Below, in pieces: positions 18,198 to 26,698 of a stretch of 64,000 nucleotides of DNA. This DNA comes from Streptomyces capitiformicae (GTDB taxonomy: Bacteria; Actinomycetota; Actinomycetes; Streptomycetales; Streptomycetaceae): assembly GCF_002214185.1 (NCBI RefSeq), contig NZ_CP022161.1, positions 806,001-870,000 on the forward strand, in the 5' to 3' direction. Below the pieces are notes generated by a model that saw nothing but the letters and a program-made list of their open reading frames with translations, was not told the origin of the DNA and did not search any database. Positions within the stretch are counted from its first letter, which is position 1. Every line of letters begins with the position of its first letter. Made by a program: the position numbers and the translations under genes.

Positions 18198-18808
18198 GCC
18201 GACATACCGAGGGAGAGGAGATGACGGCGGTCGTCGGCAAGGAAATCGGTGGTCTCGTGACCGGGCCGGACCAATTCGGGATGGCAATGCAGAAGTATGG
18301 AGGTCTCTATTTCTCCCGCATGCATATCACTGAGCAACGAGGTCTCCACACCCGCTTGTTCGCGCGCGGCGTCCCAGTCCTCCATGGCAGGGAAAAGCGC
18401 CATTCGATGTCCCTCCGCGGTGGATTCCTGGACGACATTGCCCAGGACGTAATTCCCACCGTGCCCGTTCACCACCACGAGCGCCTCGACGCCCGAGCGA
18501 CGCAGCGAAGCGGCGATGTCGCGGACCACCGCGTGCAGGGTCGTCGCGGAGATGCTCACCGTGCCCGGCCAGGCCGCGTGCTCGTGCGAGCAGGCGATGG
18601 TCACGGGCGGCAGGAGGTGCACCGGATACGCGTCGGCAATCTCCCGGGCTATGGCGCAGGCGACGAGCGTGTCGGTGGCCAGCGGCAGATACGGGCCGTG
18701 CTGCTCGAAACTGCCGACCGGAAGCACCGCGACCTGTCGGCCGGCCTCCGCCCCCCTCGCGCGGACGTCCGCGGTGGTGTCCGTCGGTACAAGACTCGAA
18801 CTGCTCAT
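18074..18808 (-). CDS. Creatininase-family amidohydrolase
   Basis: A 244-residue enzyme. Metal ligands of the family are visible: E35 and H37 (GSFEQHG), D46 (LATDT), H163 and E166 (DMHAGEIET), with the NGHGGN loop at 114-119. The family includes creatininase, mycofactocin MftE and the archaeal formamide hydrolase ArfB, which removes formyl from the product of GTP cyclohydrolase III. Here the gene is divergent, 78 bp away, from a GTP cyclohydrolase II whose Met120 predicts a formylated product, so a deformylase role is the best inference. Its 3' end overlaps the convergent membrane-protein gene by 124 bp. Confidence 0.85.
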   Translation of the reverse strand: MSSSSLVPTDTTADVRARGAEAGRQVAVLPVGSFEQHGPYLPLATDTLVACAIAREIADAYPVHLLPPVTIACSHEHAAWPGTVSISATTLHAVVRDIAASLRRSGVEALVVVNGHGGNYVLGNVVQESTAEGHRMALFPAMEDWDAAREQAGVETSLLSDMHAGEIETSILLHCHPELVRPGHETTDFLADDRRHLLSLGMSAYTDSGVIGRPSLASAAKGKELLAGLVDSFGAYFSVVTSDD

Positions 18809-18886
18809 CTTTTCACGGCCTTTCGTCTCTGCTGATGCTCCGTCATTTTCGCATGACGTCAGGACTCACCAGATAGGAACCAGATC

Positions 18887-19546
18887 ATGACAGAAAATGT
18901 TGGCGTACTCGGCGCGAATGCCCAGTCCTCCGGTGCCGTACGCGTGGTGAATGCCCCGCTGCCCACGACCTACGGCGACTTCGAGGCCGTAGGCTATCTC
19001 GACCAGGACCGCGGCGAGGAACAAGTGGCGCTGGTGTACGGCGACATCAGCGGAGGCGAGGGAATTCTGATCCGGCTGCACTCCGAGTGCCTGACCGGTG
19101 ACGCGTTCGGCTCCCAGCACTGCGAATGCGGGGAGCAACTCGACAGCGCGCTCCGGGCCATCGTCGCCGAGGGGCGCGGCATCCTCGTCTACCTCCGGGG
19201 TCACGAGGGCCGGGGCATAGGCCTGTTGGCCAAGCTCCAGGCGATGAAGCTCCAGGCGGAGGGCCTGGACACGGTCGAGGCGAACCTCGCCCTCGGTCTG
19301 CCGGTGGACGCCCGCGACTACCGGGTGGCCGCCGAGATGCTGCACGACCTCGGCGTACGGTCGGTGCGGCTGATGTCGAACAACCCGCGCAAGCGGGAGG
19401 CGCTGCTGCGCCACGGCATCAAGGTCTCCGAGCAGGTGCCCCTGCTGATCACGCCGTGCGAGGACAACATCACCTACCTGCGCACCAAGCGCGAGCGGCT
19501 GGACCACTACCTGCCGCATCTGGACGCGGTGGTCCACTCCTCGTGA
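18887..19546 (+). CDS. ribA: GTP cyclohydrolase II, Met120 variant
   Basis: A 219-residue GTP cyclohydrolase II. Zinc ligands C68, C79 and C81 are present, with the GTP-binding blocks VYGDISGGEG, LRGHEGRGIGL and DTVEANLALG and the conserved MSNNPRKREALL. Aligning with E. coli RibA, the catalytic-site Tyr105 corresponds to Met120 here (LLAKLQAMKLQ against the E. coli LLNKIRAYALQ). From memory, a Streptomyces coelicolor paralogue with Met at exactly this position stops at the formylamino-pyrimidine nucleotide instead of losing formate. The gene stands alone, far from other riboflavin genes, and divergent from a creatininase-family gene. The symbol reflects family only; a riboflavin role is unlikely to be its main job. 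Confidence 0.85.
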   Translation: MTENVGVLGANAQSSGAVRVVNAPLPTTYGDFEAVGYLDQDRGEEQVALVYGDISGGEGILIRLHSECLTGDAFGSQHCECGEQLDSALRAIVAEGRGILVYLRGHEGRGIGLLAKLQAMKLQAEGLDTVEANLALGLPVDARDYRVAAEMLHDLGVRSVRLMSNNPRKREALLRHGIKVSEQVPLLITPCEDNITYLRTKRERLDHYLPHLDAVVHSS

Positions 19547-19578
19547 CCCCCCGCTCCTCCTGAACGCCACCGGGGTTC

Positions 19579-19623
19579 GCGCGGCGGCCGTCGACGGGTC
19601 CGACCCGACACCGGCCGCCGCGC
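19579..19623. terminator. Hairpin terminator after the GTP cyclohydrolase gene
   Basis: A perfect 12-bp GC-only stem (19579-19590 with 19612-19623, arm GCGCGGCGGCCG) encloses a smaller GGTC/GACC pair. It lies 33 bp after the stop and separates this gene from the saccharopine operon. Confidence 0.6.
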
Positions 19624-19741
19624 CCGCCGGGCGTTCGTCTCCGTGTGTTCCGCATGAACGTTCGCCGGTGGTGGAAGACCTGACTCCGTCGGGTGGCCCG
19701 CTCCGCGGGGCCGCCATGCCCCGGCGAAAGGAGTCACGTTC

Positions 19742-20887
19742 TTGATCCGCAGCGCACGGGTCGTCGTCATCGGCGGCGGTGTCATGGGCACGAGCATCGC
19801 CTACCACTTGGCTTCCGCGGGCGTGGAGGACGTCGTCCTCGTCGAACGCGACGAACTCGCCTCCGGCTCCACCGCGCGGGCCGCCGGCGGGGTCCGCGCC
19901 CAGTTCTCCGACGAGCTCAACATCCAGCTCGGCGCCCGCAGCCTGGAGGCGTTCGACCGCTTCGGGCAGGAACTCGGCCACGACATCGGACTCCACCGCG
20001 TCGGCTACCTCTTCCTGCTGTCGACCCCCGATCAGGTCGCCCAGTTCGAGGCGAGCGTAGAGCTGCAGAACGACCTGGGCGTACCCAGCCGCATCCTCGA
20101 CCCCGCCGAGGCCCAGCAACTCTCCCCGTTGATCAGCACCGACGGACTGCTCGCCGCCGCGTTCTCGCCCGACGACGGGCACTGCACCCCCGAGTCCGTG
20201 GTCCACGGCTACGCGGCCGGGGCCCGCCGCCACGGGGCGACCGTGCTGCGGCACTGCGAGGTCCTCGGCATCGAGACCTGGCGGGACACGATCACGGCGG
20301 TCGTCACCAACAAGGGCCGTATCGTCACCGACACGGTCGTCTGCGCGGCCGGCGCCTGGTCGCGGTCCGTCGGAGCCATGGTGGGTGTGGACCTCCCGGT
20401 GGAGCCGCTGCGCCGCCAGATCGCGGTGACGGAACCGGTCCCCGGCCTCCCGCCGAACCTCCCCATGACGATCGACTTCACCAGCAGCCTGTACTTCCAC
20501 ACCGAGGGCCCCGGACTGCTTCTCGGCATGTCCGACCCCGACGAGCGGCCCGGCTTCGCCACCGACACGCACGACCGCTGGATCCCCCGCCTGTGCGAGG
20601 CGATGGAGCACCGTGCGCCCGCCCTGCTCGACCTGCGCAGGACCGGCGGCTGGGCGGGCCTGTACGAGATCACTCCGGACCACAACGCCCTCATCGGCGA
20701 GGTGGGTTCCTGCTCCCGCTTCCTCTACGCGACCGGTTTCTCCGGCCATGGGTTCCTCCAGGGACCGGCGGTCGGCGAGGTGGTCCGCGACCTGTACCTC
20801 GGCCGCGTACCCTTCGTCGACATCAGCCCCTTGAGCGTCGACCGTTTCACGGTCGACGCCCTGCGTCCGGAGGCCAACCTCGTATGA
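19742..20887 (+). CDS. FAD-dependent amine/amino-acid oxidoreductase (DAO family)
   Basis: A 381-residue flavoprotein. The dinucleotide motif IGGGVMGTSIA is at residues 10-20, a second acidic strand end (LVERDELASGSTARAAGG) follows, and the C-terminal GYSGHGF-like block reads GFSGHGFLQGPAVGE. This is the layout of sarcosine, glycine and D-amino-acid oxidases. The start is TTG 19742 with AAAGGAG upstream. It overlaps, by ATGA, a gene pair for two saccharopine-dehydrogenase types, so the substrate is probably saccharopine, pipecolate or a related lysine derivative (inference). Confidence 0.85.
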   Translation: MIRSARVVVIGGGVMGTSIAYHLASAGVEDVVLVERDELASGSTARAAGGVRAQFSDELNIQLGARSLEAFDRFGQELGHDIGLHRVGYLFLLSTPDQVAQFEASVELQNDLGVPSRILDPAEAQQLSPLISTDGLLAAAFSPDDGHCTPESVVHGYAAGARRHGATVLRHCEVLGIETWRDTITAVVTNKGRIVTDTVVCAAGAWSRSVGAMVGVDLPVEPLRRQIAVTEPVPGLPPNLPMTIDFTSSLYFHTEGPGLLLGMSDPDERPGFATDTHDRWIPRLCEAMEHRAPALLDLRRTGGWAGLYEITPDHNALIGEVGSCSRFLYATGFSGHGFLQGPAVGEVVRDLYLGRVPFVDISPLSVDRFTVDALRPEANLV

Positions 20888-21939
20888 CCGAGCTTCACTT
20901 GTGGCTCCGCCACGAGACCCGCACCACCGAACGCCGCACTCCGATCGTGCCGTCCGACGCCCGGCGGCTCATCGAGAGCGGAGTGAGCATCACCGTCGAG
21001 GACTCCCCCCAGCGGATCTTCTCGCTGGAGGAGTACGAGGAGGCCGGCTGCCGTGTCGCCGAGGCGGGCTCGTGGGTGTCGGCGCCGCAGCACGCCGTGA
21101 TCGTAGGGCTGAAGGAACTACCGGACGAACCGGCTGAGCTGACTCACCGTCATATCTTCTTCGGGCATGCCTACAAGGGGCAGCCCGGCGCCGAGGAGCT
21201 GCTGCGGAGGTTCGCGGCCGGGGGAGGGGCGCTGCTCGACCTGGAGTACCTGGTGGACGACCAGGGCCGCAGGCTCGCGGCCTTCGGTTTCTGGGCGGGC
21301 TACCTGGGCGCGGCCCTCGCGGTGCTCCACCACCGGGGCGCTCTCACCACCCCGCTCGTCCCCACGACCAAGGAGGCGATGGAGGCTGAACTCCGCGCCT
21401 CTCAGGGTGACTTGAGCGCCCTCGTGATCGGCGCCCTCGGCCGCAGCGGCCGAGGTGCGCGGGTCGCGCTCGGCGAGGCCGGTGTCGAGCCGACCTGCTG
21501 GGACCTCGCCGAGACCCGTGCCCTGGACCGACCGGCCCTGCTCGCCCATGAGCTGATGGTCAACACCGTTCTGACGACCAGCCCGGTCCCGCCCTTCCTG
21601 ACGGACAAGGACCTCGACGAGCCGGACCGTCGCCTGAGGACGATCTCCGACGTCACCGTCGACGTCGGCTCACCCATGAACGTGCTGCCGATCTACGACA
21701 CGACCACGGAGTGGGACCACCCCGTACGGCGGCTGCGCGAGCACCCCCCGCTCGACCTCATCGCCATCGACAACCTGCCCTCCCTGCTGCCCCGGGAGGC
21801 GAGCACCGACTTCTCTGCCGCGCTGCTGCCGCAGCTGTCGGCCTTCGAGACCAGCGGGCCGTGGGGCCGCTGCCTGGACCGGTTCCATCAGGCCTGCCGT
21901 GAACTCGGCATCACCGTAAGGGAGTTGCCCGATGACTGA
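20884..21939 (+). CDS. Saccharopine dehydrogenase, lysine-forming type (LYS1-like)
   Basis: A 351-residue protein of the alanine-dehydrogenase/LYS1 fold. The N-terminal LRHETRTTERRTPIVPSDA block is the family start, with Glu/Arg/Arg positions that bind the substrate. Later blocks include IVGLKELPDEP, FFGHAYKGQ, LLDLEYLVDDQGRR and ISDVTVDVGSPMN. The enzyme interconverts saccharopine with lysine plus 2-oxoglutarate. It begins on the stop of the FAD oxidoreductase (ATGA) and overlaps the next gene by 8 bp. The C-terminal DNLPSLLPREAS motif is typical of the family. Confidence 0.85.
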   Translation: MTELHLWLRHETRTTERRTPIVPSDARRLIESGVSITVEDSPQRIFSLEEYEEAGCRVAEAGSWVSAPQHAVIVGLKELPDEPAELTHRHIFFGHAYKGQPGAEELLRRFAAGGGALLDLEYLVDDQGRRLAAFGFWAGYLGAALAVLHHRGALTTPLVPTTKEAMEAELRASQGDLSALVIGALGRSGRGARVALGEAGVEPTCWDLAETRALDRPALLAHELMVNTVLTTSPVPPFLTDKDLDEPDRRLRTISDVTVDVGSPMNVLPIYDTTTEWDHPVRRLREHPPLDLIAIDNLPSLLPREASTDFSAALLPQLSAFETSGPWGRCLDRFHQACRELGITVRELPDD

Positions 21940-23083
21940 GCCGGTACCGGCGAGCGGCACCGTCCACTGGGTCGGAGCGGGTCTGTCCACGGGCAGCGGT
22001 CTGGCGTCCTTGTGCGACACCGCCGCCCGGGTACGGCTGTGGCACCGCACCGAGGAACGCGCCGCACAGGCCCTGGCCGCGCAGGGCCTGACGGGCCGCG
22101 CCGAGCCCCGCGCGTACACGCCGCCGGCGCTGGCGGCCGAGCTGGCACCGGGAGACGTGGTGGTCTCCATGCTCCCGGCGCCGGAGCACGGGCCACTGCT
22201 CGGGATGTGCGTCGAGGCGCGGGCCCACTTCGCCTGCTCAAGCTACGTCTCGGACGCGGTCCTGGAGCAGGTGCCCGCGGCCGAGGCGGCCGGTGTCACC
22301 GTCCTCACCGAGGCGGGCCTCGACCCGGGCATCGACCACCTCTTCGCGCACAGCCTGATCGCCCGGGCAAGCGAGGTGATCGGCCCGGACACCGCCGCCT
22401 CATACACCCTGACCTCGTACTGTGGCGGCGTCCCGGCCGTACCCAACGACTTCCGGTACCGCTTCAGCTGGGCCCCCGCCGGGGTGCTCAACGCGTTGCG
22501 CTCACCGGCCCGATACATCGAGGACGGCGCCGAGACGACGGCCGACCGCCCCTGGACGGCCACCCGCCCCCACGTCATCGACGGTGAGACCTTCGAGGCC
22601 TACCCCAACCGCGACAGCGTTCCCTTCGTCCAGCAGTACGGCCTCCCGGCGGCCTGGAAGCCGCGGACCTTCGTGCGCGGCACCCTCCGCCTCGACGGCT
22701 GGCTGACCGCCTGGGCGCCGGTCTTCGAGGAACTCGACCGCGGCGACGACCGGCGCATCGCCGAGCTGGCTCGGGAGTTGGCGGCGCGCCACCCCACCAC
22801 CGAGGCCGACCGCGACCGTGTCGTCCTCGCCGTCTCCTTCGACGTGCGCGCCGGTTCGGGCGCGCGGTGGTCCGGCCGCTACCTCCTCGACCTCATCGGC
22901 ACGGAGGAGGAGAGCGCCATGGCCCGCTGCGTGTCCCGACCCCTCGCCCTCGGGATCGGACACATCCTCGACGGTTCCCTTCCCGCCGGGCTGAGCCGGG
23001 CGGCGGAGACGGGGGAGCGGTCGGAGGAGTGGCTCGACGAACTGCGCGAGGACGGGGTCGGGTTCACGCTGCGGATCGACTAG
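21932..23083 (+). CDS. Saccharopine dehydrogenase, glutamate-forming type (LYS9-like)
   Basis: A 383-residue protein. The N-terminal Rossmann part starts VHWVGAGLSTGSG, the motif SYVSDAV and the signature TEAGLDPGIDHLFAH follow, then the YCGGVPAVPNDFRYRFSWAP segment of the substrate domain. The enzyme oxidises saccharopine to aminoadipate semialdehyde and glutamate. Its start overlaps the LYS1-like gene by 8 bp, so the three genes are one translational unit. The TAG stop at 23081-23083 is supplied by the terminal repeat of a MITE-like element, so the original C-terminus may have been altered by insertion. Confidence 0.85.
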   Translation: MTEPVPASGTVHWVGAGLSTGSGLASLCDTAARVRLWHRTEERAAQALAAQGLTGRAEPRAYTPPALAAELAPGDVVVSMLPAPEHGPLLGMCVEARAHFACSSYVSDAVLEQVPAAEAAGVTVLTEAGLDPGIDHLFAHSLIARASEVIGPDTAASYTLTSYCGGVPAVPNDFRYRFSWAPAGVLNALRSPARYIEDGAETTADRPWTATRPHVIDGETFEAYPNRDSVPFVQQYGLPAAWKPRTFVRGTLRLDGWLTAWAPVFEELDRGDDRRIAELARELAARHPTTEADRDRVVLAVSFDVRAGSGARWSGRYLLDLIGTEEESAMARCVSRPLALGIGHILDGSLPAGLSRAAETGERSEEWLDELREDGVGFTLRID

Positions 23084-23336
23084 GGCCTGTCGTCACATTC
23101 CCGTCGTCGCCCGAAGGGCGGCCTCGCGCCCGCCGCGGCAGCGGCTGATGTCCGCGTAGGTGTGTGCTCTCGGCGTGCCGGGCGTAGACCCTCGCACTGG
23201 ATGTACTTGGGTCTGCGCCCGGTGCGGCCGTGGGGCCCCTCCCGCTCATGGGGCCCCTCCCGCTCGAGCGAAGCCGAGAGTGGGGAGCGTGCATGGTGTC
23301 GCGAGGCAGGCGGGGGGAATGTGACGACAGGCCCTA
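23081..23336. mobile_element. MITE-like element with perfect terminal inverted repeats
   Basis: A 256-bp non-coding element. Its ends are perfect 22-bp inverted repeats (23081-23102 with 23315-23336) that begin TA then GGGCCTGTCGTCACATTCCC. The outermost TA at each end looks like a target-site duplication, the habit of IS630/Tc1-type elements. No ORF of its own is credible. Inside are two copies of GGGGCCCCTCCCGCTC and a small hairpin. It could be mobilised by a transposase elsewhere in the genome. The left end overlaps the stop codon of the upstream gene. Confidence 0.7.
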
Positions 23337-23356
23337 GCGGGACGTGCCGGAAGGCC

Positions 23357-24583
23357 TCAGGCCACGACGGCCTCGTGGACCAGCCGCTTCAGCTCCGGGT
23401 AGATGGTGTTGGGTGTCCGGCGTCGTACCTGCGTCATGAACTGGACCGTCAGGTCACGGCGCGGGTCGACCCAGAAGGTCGTGGTGGCGGCGCCGCTCCA
23501 GCCGAAGGTGCCGAGCGAGGACGGGCTCTCGGTCACGTCCGGGTCGATCACCACGGAGACGCCGAGACCGAAGCCGACGCCGACATTGCCGGGCTGCCGG
23601 TGGAAGGGGCTGCCGTAGGAGTAGATGTCGGCGCCTCCCGGCAGTTGGTTGGTGGTCATCGTGTCGACGGTCTCGGGGGTCAGCAGCCGGACGCCGTCGA
23701 GTTCGCCGCGGCGGCGCAGGAACTCGGTGAACCGGTGGAAGTCCCGGGCGGTGGCGACCATGCCGCCGCTGCCGGACAGGAAGCGCGGCCGTCCGTGCAG
23801 GGGCAGGCCGGGCACCGGCGCGATGGAGCCGTCCTCCTGCTCGCCGTACAATTCGGCCAGTCGGCCCGCCTGTTCGGCGCTGACCTGGAAACCGGCGTCC
23901 GTCATTCCCAGCGGGCCGAAGATCCGCTCGGCGAAGAACTCGTCGAGGGCCTGCCCCGACACCACCTCGATGATCCGGCCGAGGACATTGGTGGAGACGG
24001 AGTAGTTCCACTGCGAGCCGGGCTCGAACTGCAGCGGCAGGCTCGCGTATTCCCGGCACGTCCGCGGCAGATCGGCGCCGGGCCGGACGGAGTTCTCCAG
24101 GCCCGCGTCGCGATAGAGCGCGTCCACCGGGTGGTTGTAGTAGAAGCCGAAGGTCAGGCCCGAGGTGTGGGTCATGAGGTGCCGGACGAGGATCGGCTGC
24201 CCGGCCGGGCGGGTCCGGGTGTCGGCGCCCTCGCCGGACTCGTACAAGCGTGGCTCGGCGAACTCCGGGAGGTAACGGGAGACGGGGTCCGTGAGGGAGA
24301 GGCGCCCCTCCTCGACCAGTATCAGCGCGGCCACCGACGTGACCGGCTTCGTCATCGAGTAGATCCGCCACAACGTGTCGGTCTCGACCGGCAGTTGGGC
24401 CTTCCGGTCGCGCATGCCGTACGTCGTGAGGTGGGCGGCACGGCCGTGGCGGGCGAGGGACAACAGGTAGCCGGGCAGCCGGCCGTCGTCGACCTGGTGG
24501 GCGAGGTACTCGTCCAGTCGGCCCAGAGTCTTCGGGTCGAGTCCGGCCTCGCGCGGCTCGATCTCTCGGCGCAGTCGTTCCAT
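23357..24583 (-). CDS. Serine beta-lactamase-like hydrolase (class C / EstB type)
   Basis: A 408-residue protein. The SxxK catalytic motif is S76-M-T-K79 and the YxS-type Tyr is Y194 (WNYSVS); a WSG stretch (FGWSGAATTTF) near the C-terminus replaces the KTG box, as in esterases of this family. No signal peptide is seen, so it is probably cytoplasmic and not a resistance enzyme. The start at 24583 has GGAGGA just upstream. It lies 35 bp downstream of the MFS exporter on the same strand and may be co-transcribed with it and the TetR gene. Confidence 0.85.
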   Translation of the reverse strand: MERLRREIEPREAGLDPKTLGRLDEYLAHQVDDGRLPGYLLSLARHGRAAHLTTYGMRDRKAQLPVETDTLWRIYSMTKPVTSVAALILVEEGRLSLTDPVSRYLPEFAEPRLYESGEGADTRTRPAGQPILVRHLMTHTSGLTFGFYYNHPVDALYRDAGLENSVRPGADLPRTCREYASLPLQFEPGSQWNYSVSTNVLGRIIEVVSGQALDEFFAERIFGPLGMTDAGFQVSAEQAGRLAELYGEQEDGSIAPVPGLPLHGRPRFLSGSGGMVATARDFHRFTEFLRRRGELDGVRLLTPETVDTMTTNQLPGGADIYSYGSPFHRQPGNVGVGFGLGVSVVIDPDVTESPSSLGTFGWSGAATTTFWVDPRRDLTVQFMTQVRRRTPNTIYPELKRLVHEAVVA

Positions 24584-24618
24584 GGTGGTTCTCCTCCGGT
24601 CTGCCCGGGTCACGGCTC

Positions 24619-26043
24619 TCATAGGTGCTTGCCTTCATCGTTCCGTACGGATCGTGTTCCATCCCTCACGGGACGGGCGGGTCGGGGCATTCGCCCGGCA
24701 AGAGGCGCACCCAGCGCGGCCACGCCCGCCAGCAGGGACAATGCGGGCCCCGCGCCGAGCGGCATGAGCATGGCCGCGGCCGCCACACCCAGCGCCGGGC
24801 CGACGTTCATCGCGGTCTGCTGAAGCCCGCCCACCACCCCCGCCGCCCCGGGCGGCGCATGCCGTACGACGACGGCGGTGGCGGTGACCATGACCGCTCC
24901 GAAGCCGCCGCCCACCAGCAGAAAGCCGGCGCCGATCGCGAACGTCGACGACCCCGGTCCCAGCCGGGACAGCGTCAGCACACCGGCGGTGAGCAGCAGC
25001 GTTCCGGTGAGGGCCGTGGGGCGGGCGCCCCACCGGCGCAGAAGTACGGCCGCCACCGGCGCGCCCAGCACCATCATCACGCCGCCGGGCAGCGCGACGA
25101 GGCTTGTGCGCAGCGGATCCATGCCGAGGGCCTCCTGGAGGAGGTGACTGCCGACGAACATCGCGCCCAGCATCGCCGCCGACGCGGTCACCAGCACCCC
25201 GAGTGCCGCACCGACCGTCGCCGAGCCCAGCACGGCGGGCGGCAACAGCGGGTCGGGGACACGCCGTCCCCGGCGTACGAGGACACAGGCCACGGCGGCG
25301 GTCAGGAGCAGGCGGAGTACGCCGGCCGTCGTCCAGCCGTGCTCCGGTATCCCGACGAGGCTGTGCACGAGCGCCGCCAGGGCCACGGCGAGCAGCGCGG
25401 CGCCGGGCAGGTCGAGACGCGTGGCAGACCTCCGTGGAGCCTCAGGCGCACGTACCACCAGGGCCAACACGCCCATGACCAACGCCGGTACGACGTTCAG
25501 GAAGAACACCGCCCGCCAGCCCCAGTACGTGACCAGCACACCCCCGATCAGCGGACCGGCCGTGGCCGCCACCCCGATGGCGCTGGTCCGCAGCGCGACG
25601 GGCATCCCCAGCCGGTCGGGCGGGAACGCGGCCCGCAGCATCCCCAGCGTCGCGGGCTGCAACAGCGCCCCGAAGACCCCCTGGACGACCCGCAGCCCGA
25701 TCACCCAGTCCACCCCCGGCGCGAACCCGATGCCCGCCGAGGCCGCGCCGAAGCCCAACGTCCCCCAGGCGAACACCCGTTGATGCCCGTATCGGTCACC
25801 GAGCCGCCCCGCGAACACCAGCAGACCCGCCACCGCGATCAGATAGCCGGTGCTGGTCCACTGCACCTCGACGAACGAGGCGTCGAGGTCACGCCGCAGA
25901 GCCGGCTGGGCGATGGTCAGCACGGTTCCGTCGAGGGCGACGATCACAGCCCCGAGCACGCTGTTCGCGAGGGTGAGACGGCGGTACGACGTGGACACGG
26001 TCAGGCCCGGGTCGACAGGGGCCCCGGCCCTCGCCGCCCTCAT
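24619..26043 (-). CDS. DHA2-family MFS drug exporter
   Basis: A 474-residue membrane protein with about 14 hydrophobic helices. The MFS loop motif LVFAGRLGDRYGHQRVF follows helix 2, motif B/C region LRVVQGVFGALLQP follows later, and DGTVLTIAQPALRRDL marks helix 1, as in the EmrB/QacA group. It should export cationic drugs or metabolites with proton antiport. Its ATG overlaps the TetR stop by 4 bases, so it is co-expressed with and likely repressed by that regulator. Confidence 0.9.
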   Translation of the reverse strand: MRAARAGAPVDPGLTVSTSYRRLTLANSVLGAVIVALDGTVLTIAQPALRRDLDASFVEVQWTSTGYLIAVAGLLVFAGRLGDRYGHQRVFAWGTLGFGAASAGIGFAPGVDWVIGLRVVQGVFGALLQPATLGMLRAAFPPDRLGMPVALRTSAIGVAATAGPLIGGVLVTYWGWRAVFFLNVVPALVMGVLALVVRAPEAPRRSATRLDLPGAALLAVALAALVHSLVGIPEHGWTTAGVLRLLLTAAVACVLVRRGRRVPDPLLPPAVLGSATVGAALGVLVTASAAMLGAMFVGSHLLQEALGMDPLRTSLVALPGGVMMVLGAPVAAVLLRRWGARPTALTGTLLLTAGVLTLSRLGPGSSTFAIGAGFLLVGGGFGAVMVTATAVVVRHAPPGAAGVVGGLQQTAMNVGPALGVAAAAMLMPLGAGPALSLLAGVAALGAPLAGRMPRPARPVRDGTRSVRNDEGKHL

Positions 26044-26618
26044 CGCTCCTCGCTCCCCAGGTGCGCGTCCAGCGCGGTGTTCAGCAAGGGTGTGAAGTCA
26101 TCGGCGCCGGTGATCAGTTGAAGACTGCCCCAGGCCCACAGCTGGGCGATGCCGTACAGGTTCGCGAGCAGCGCGCCCGCGACGAGCCGGGCGTCGACGC
26201 CGGGACGGGCGCGGCCGACCAGTTCCACCAGCATGCCGAAGATCGGCATGCTGGCCTCGCGCAGCCCCAACCTGTTGCTCTCCAGCAGATCGTGACGGAA
26301 CATCAGCTCGTGCATGCCCCGGTTGGTGAGCGCGAAGTCGAGATACACGCGCCCCAGCGTCGCGATCTGCTCCCGCGGGCTCGCCGTACTCTCCCCGATC
26401 GCCGCGACGCCCCTGCCCGCCAGCTCCTCGAAGCCCCGCCGCGCGATGGCCGACAGCAGTTCCAGATGGGTCGGGAAGTACCGGCGCGGCGCCCCGTGCG
26501 ACACCCCCGCCCGCCGCGCGATCTCCCGCAGGGACAGCGCCTGCACGCCCTCCGCGGTCACCAACTCCACACCGACGTCTATCAGCCGGGTCCGGAGCCC
26601 GGTGTGCCGCTCGCTCAT
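26040..26618 (-). CDS. TetR-family repressor of the exporter
   Basis: A regulator of 192 residues from ATG 26618; GTG 26624, two codons earlier, is also possible. The N-terminal helix-turn-helix is LSLREIARRAGVSHGAPRRYF, and a TetR_C-like ligand domain follows with ARLVAGALLANLYGIAQLW. It overlaps the exporter gene by ATGA. Two identical palindromes overlap and precede its start codon, so it probably represses itself and the exporter. Confidence 0.9.
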   Translation of the reverse strand: MSERHTGLRTRLIDVGVELVTAEGVQALSLREIARRAGVSHGAPRRYFPTHLELLSAIARRGFEELAGRGVAAIGESTASPREQIATLGRVYLDFALTNRGMHELMFRHDLLESNRLGLREASMPIFGMLVELVGRARPGVDARLVAGALLANLYGIAQLWAWGSLQLITGADDFTPLLNTALDAHLGSEER

Positions 26619-26655
26619 AGACACTGTCTACCAAAGGTGAGTAGACACTGTCTAC
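26618..26655. promoter_or_regulatory. Paired TetR operators overlapping the start codon
   Basis: The palindrome TAGACACTGTCTA occurs at 26618-26630 and again at 26642-26654, flanked there to GTAGACACTGTCTAC. Centres are 24 bp apart. The first copy overlaps the ATG of the TetR gene, leaving little room for a leader; the transcript may start at or very near the start codon. Confidence 0.8.
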
Positions 26656-26698
26656 CGATGGGTGTGTCCCTGCTCGGGAGAACTCGGCGACGACTGTG

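Noticed and set aside
18809..18886. FMN riboswitch before the GTP cyclohydrolase gene
   Set aside because: The gap is only 78 bp, shared with a divergent gene, and shows none of the RFN-element conserved blocks.
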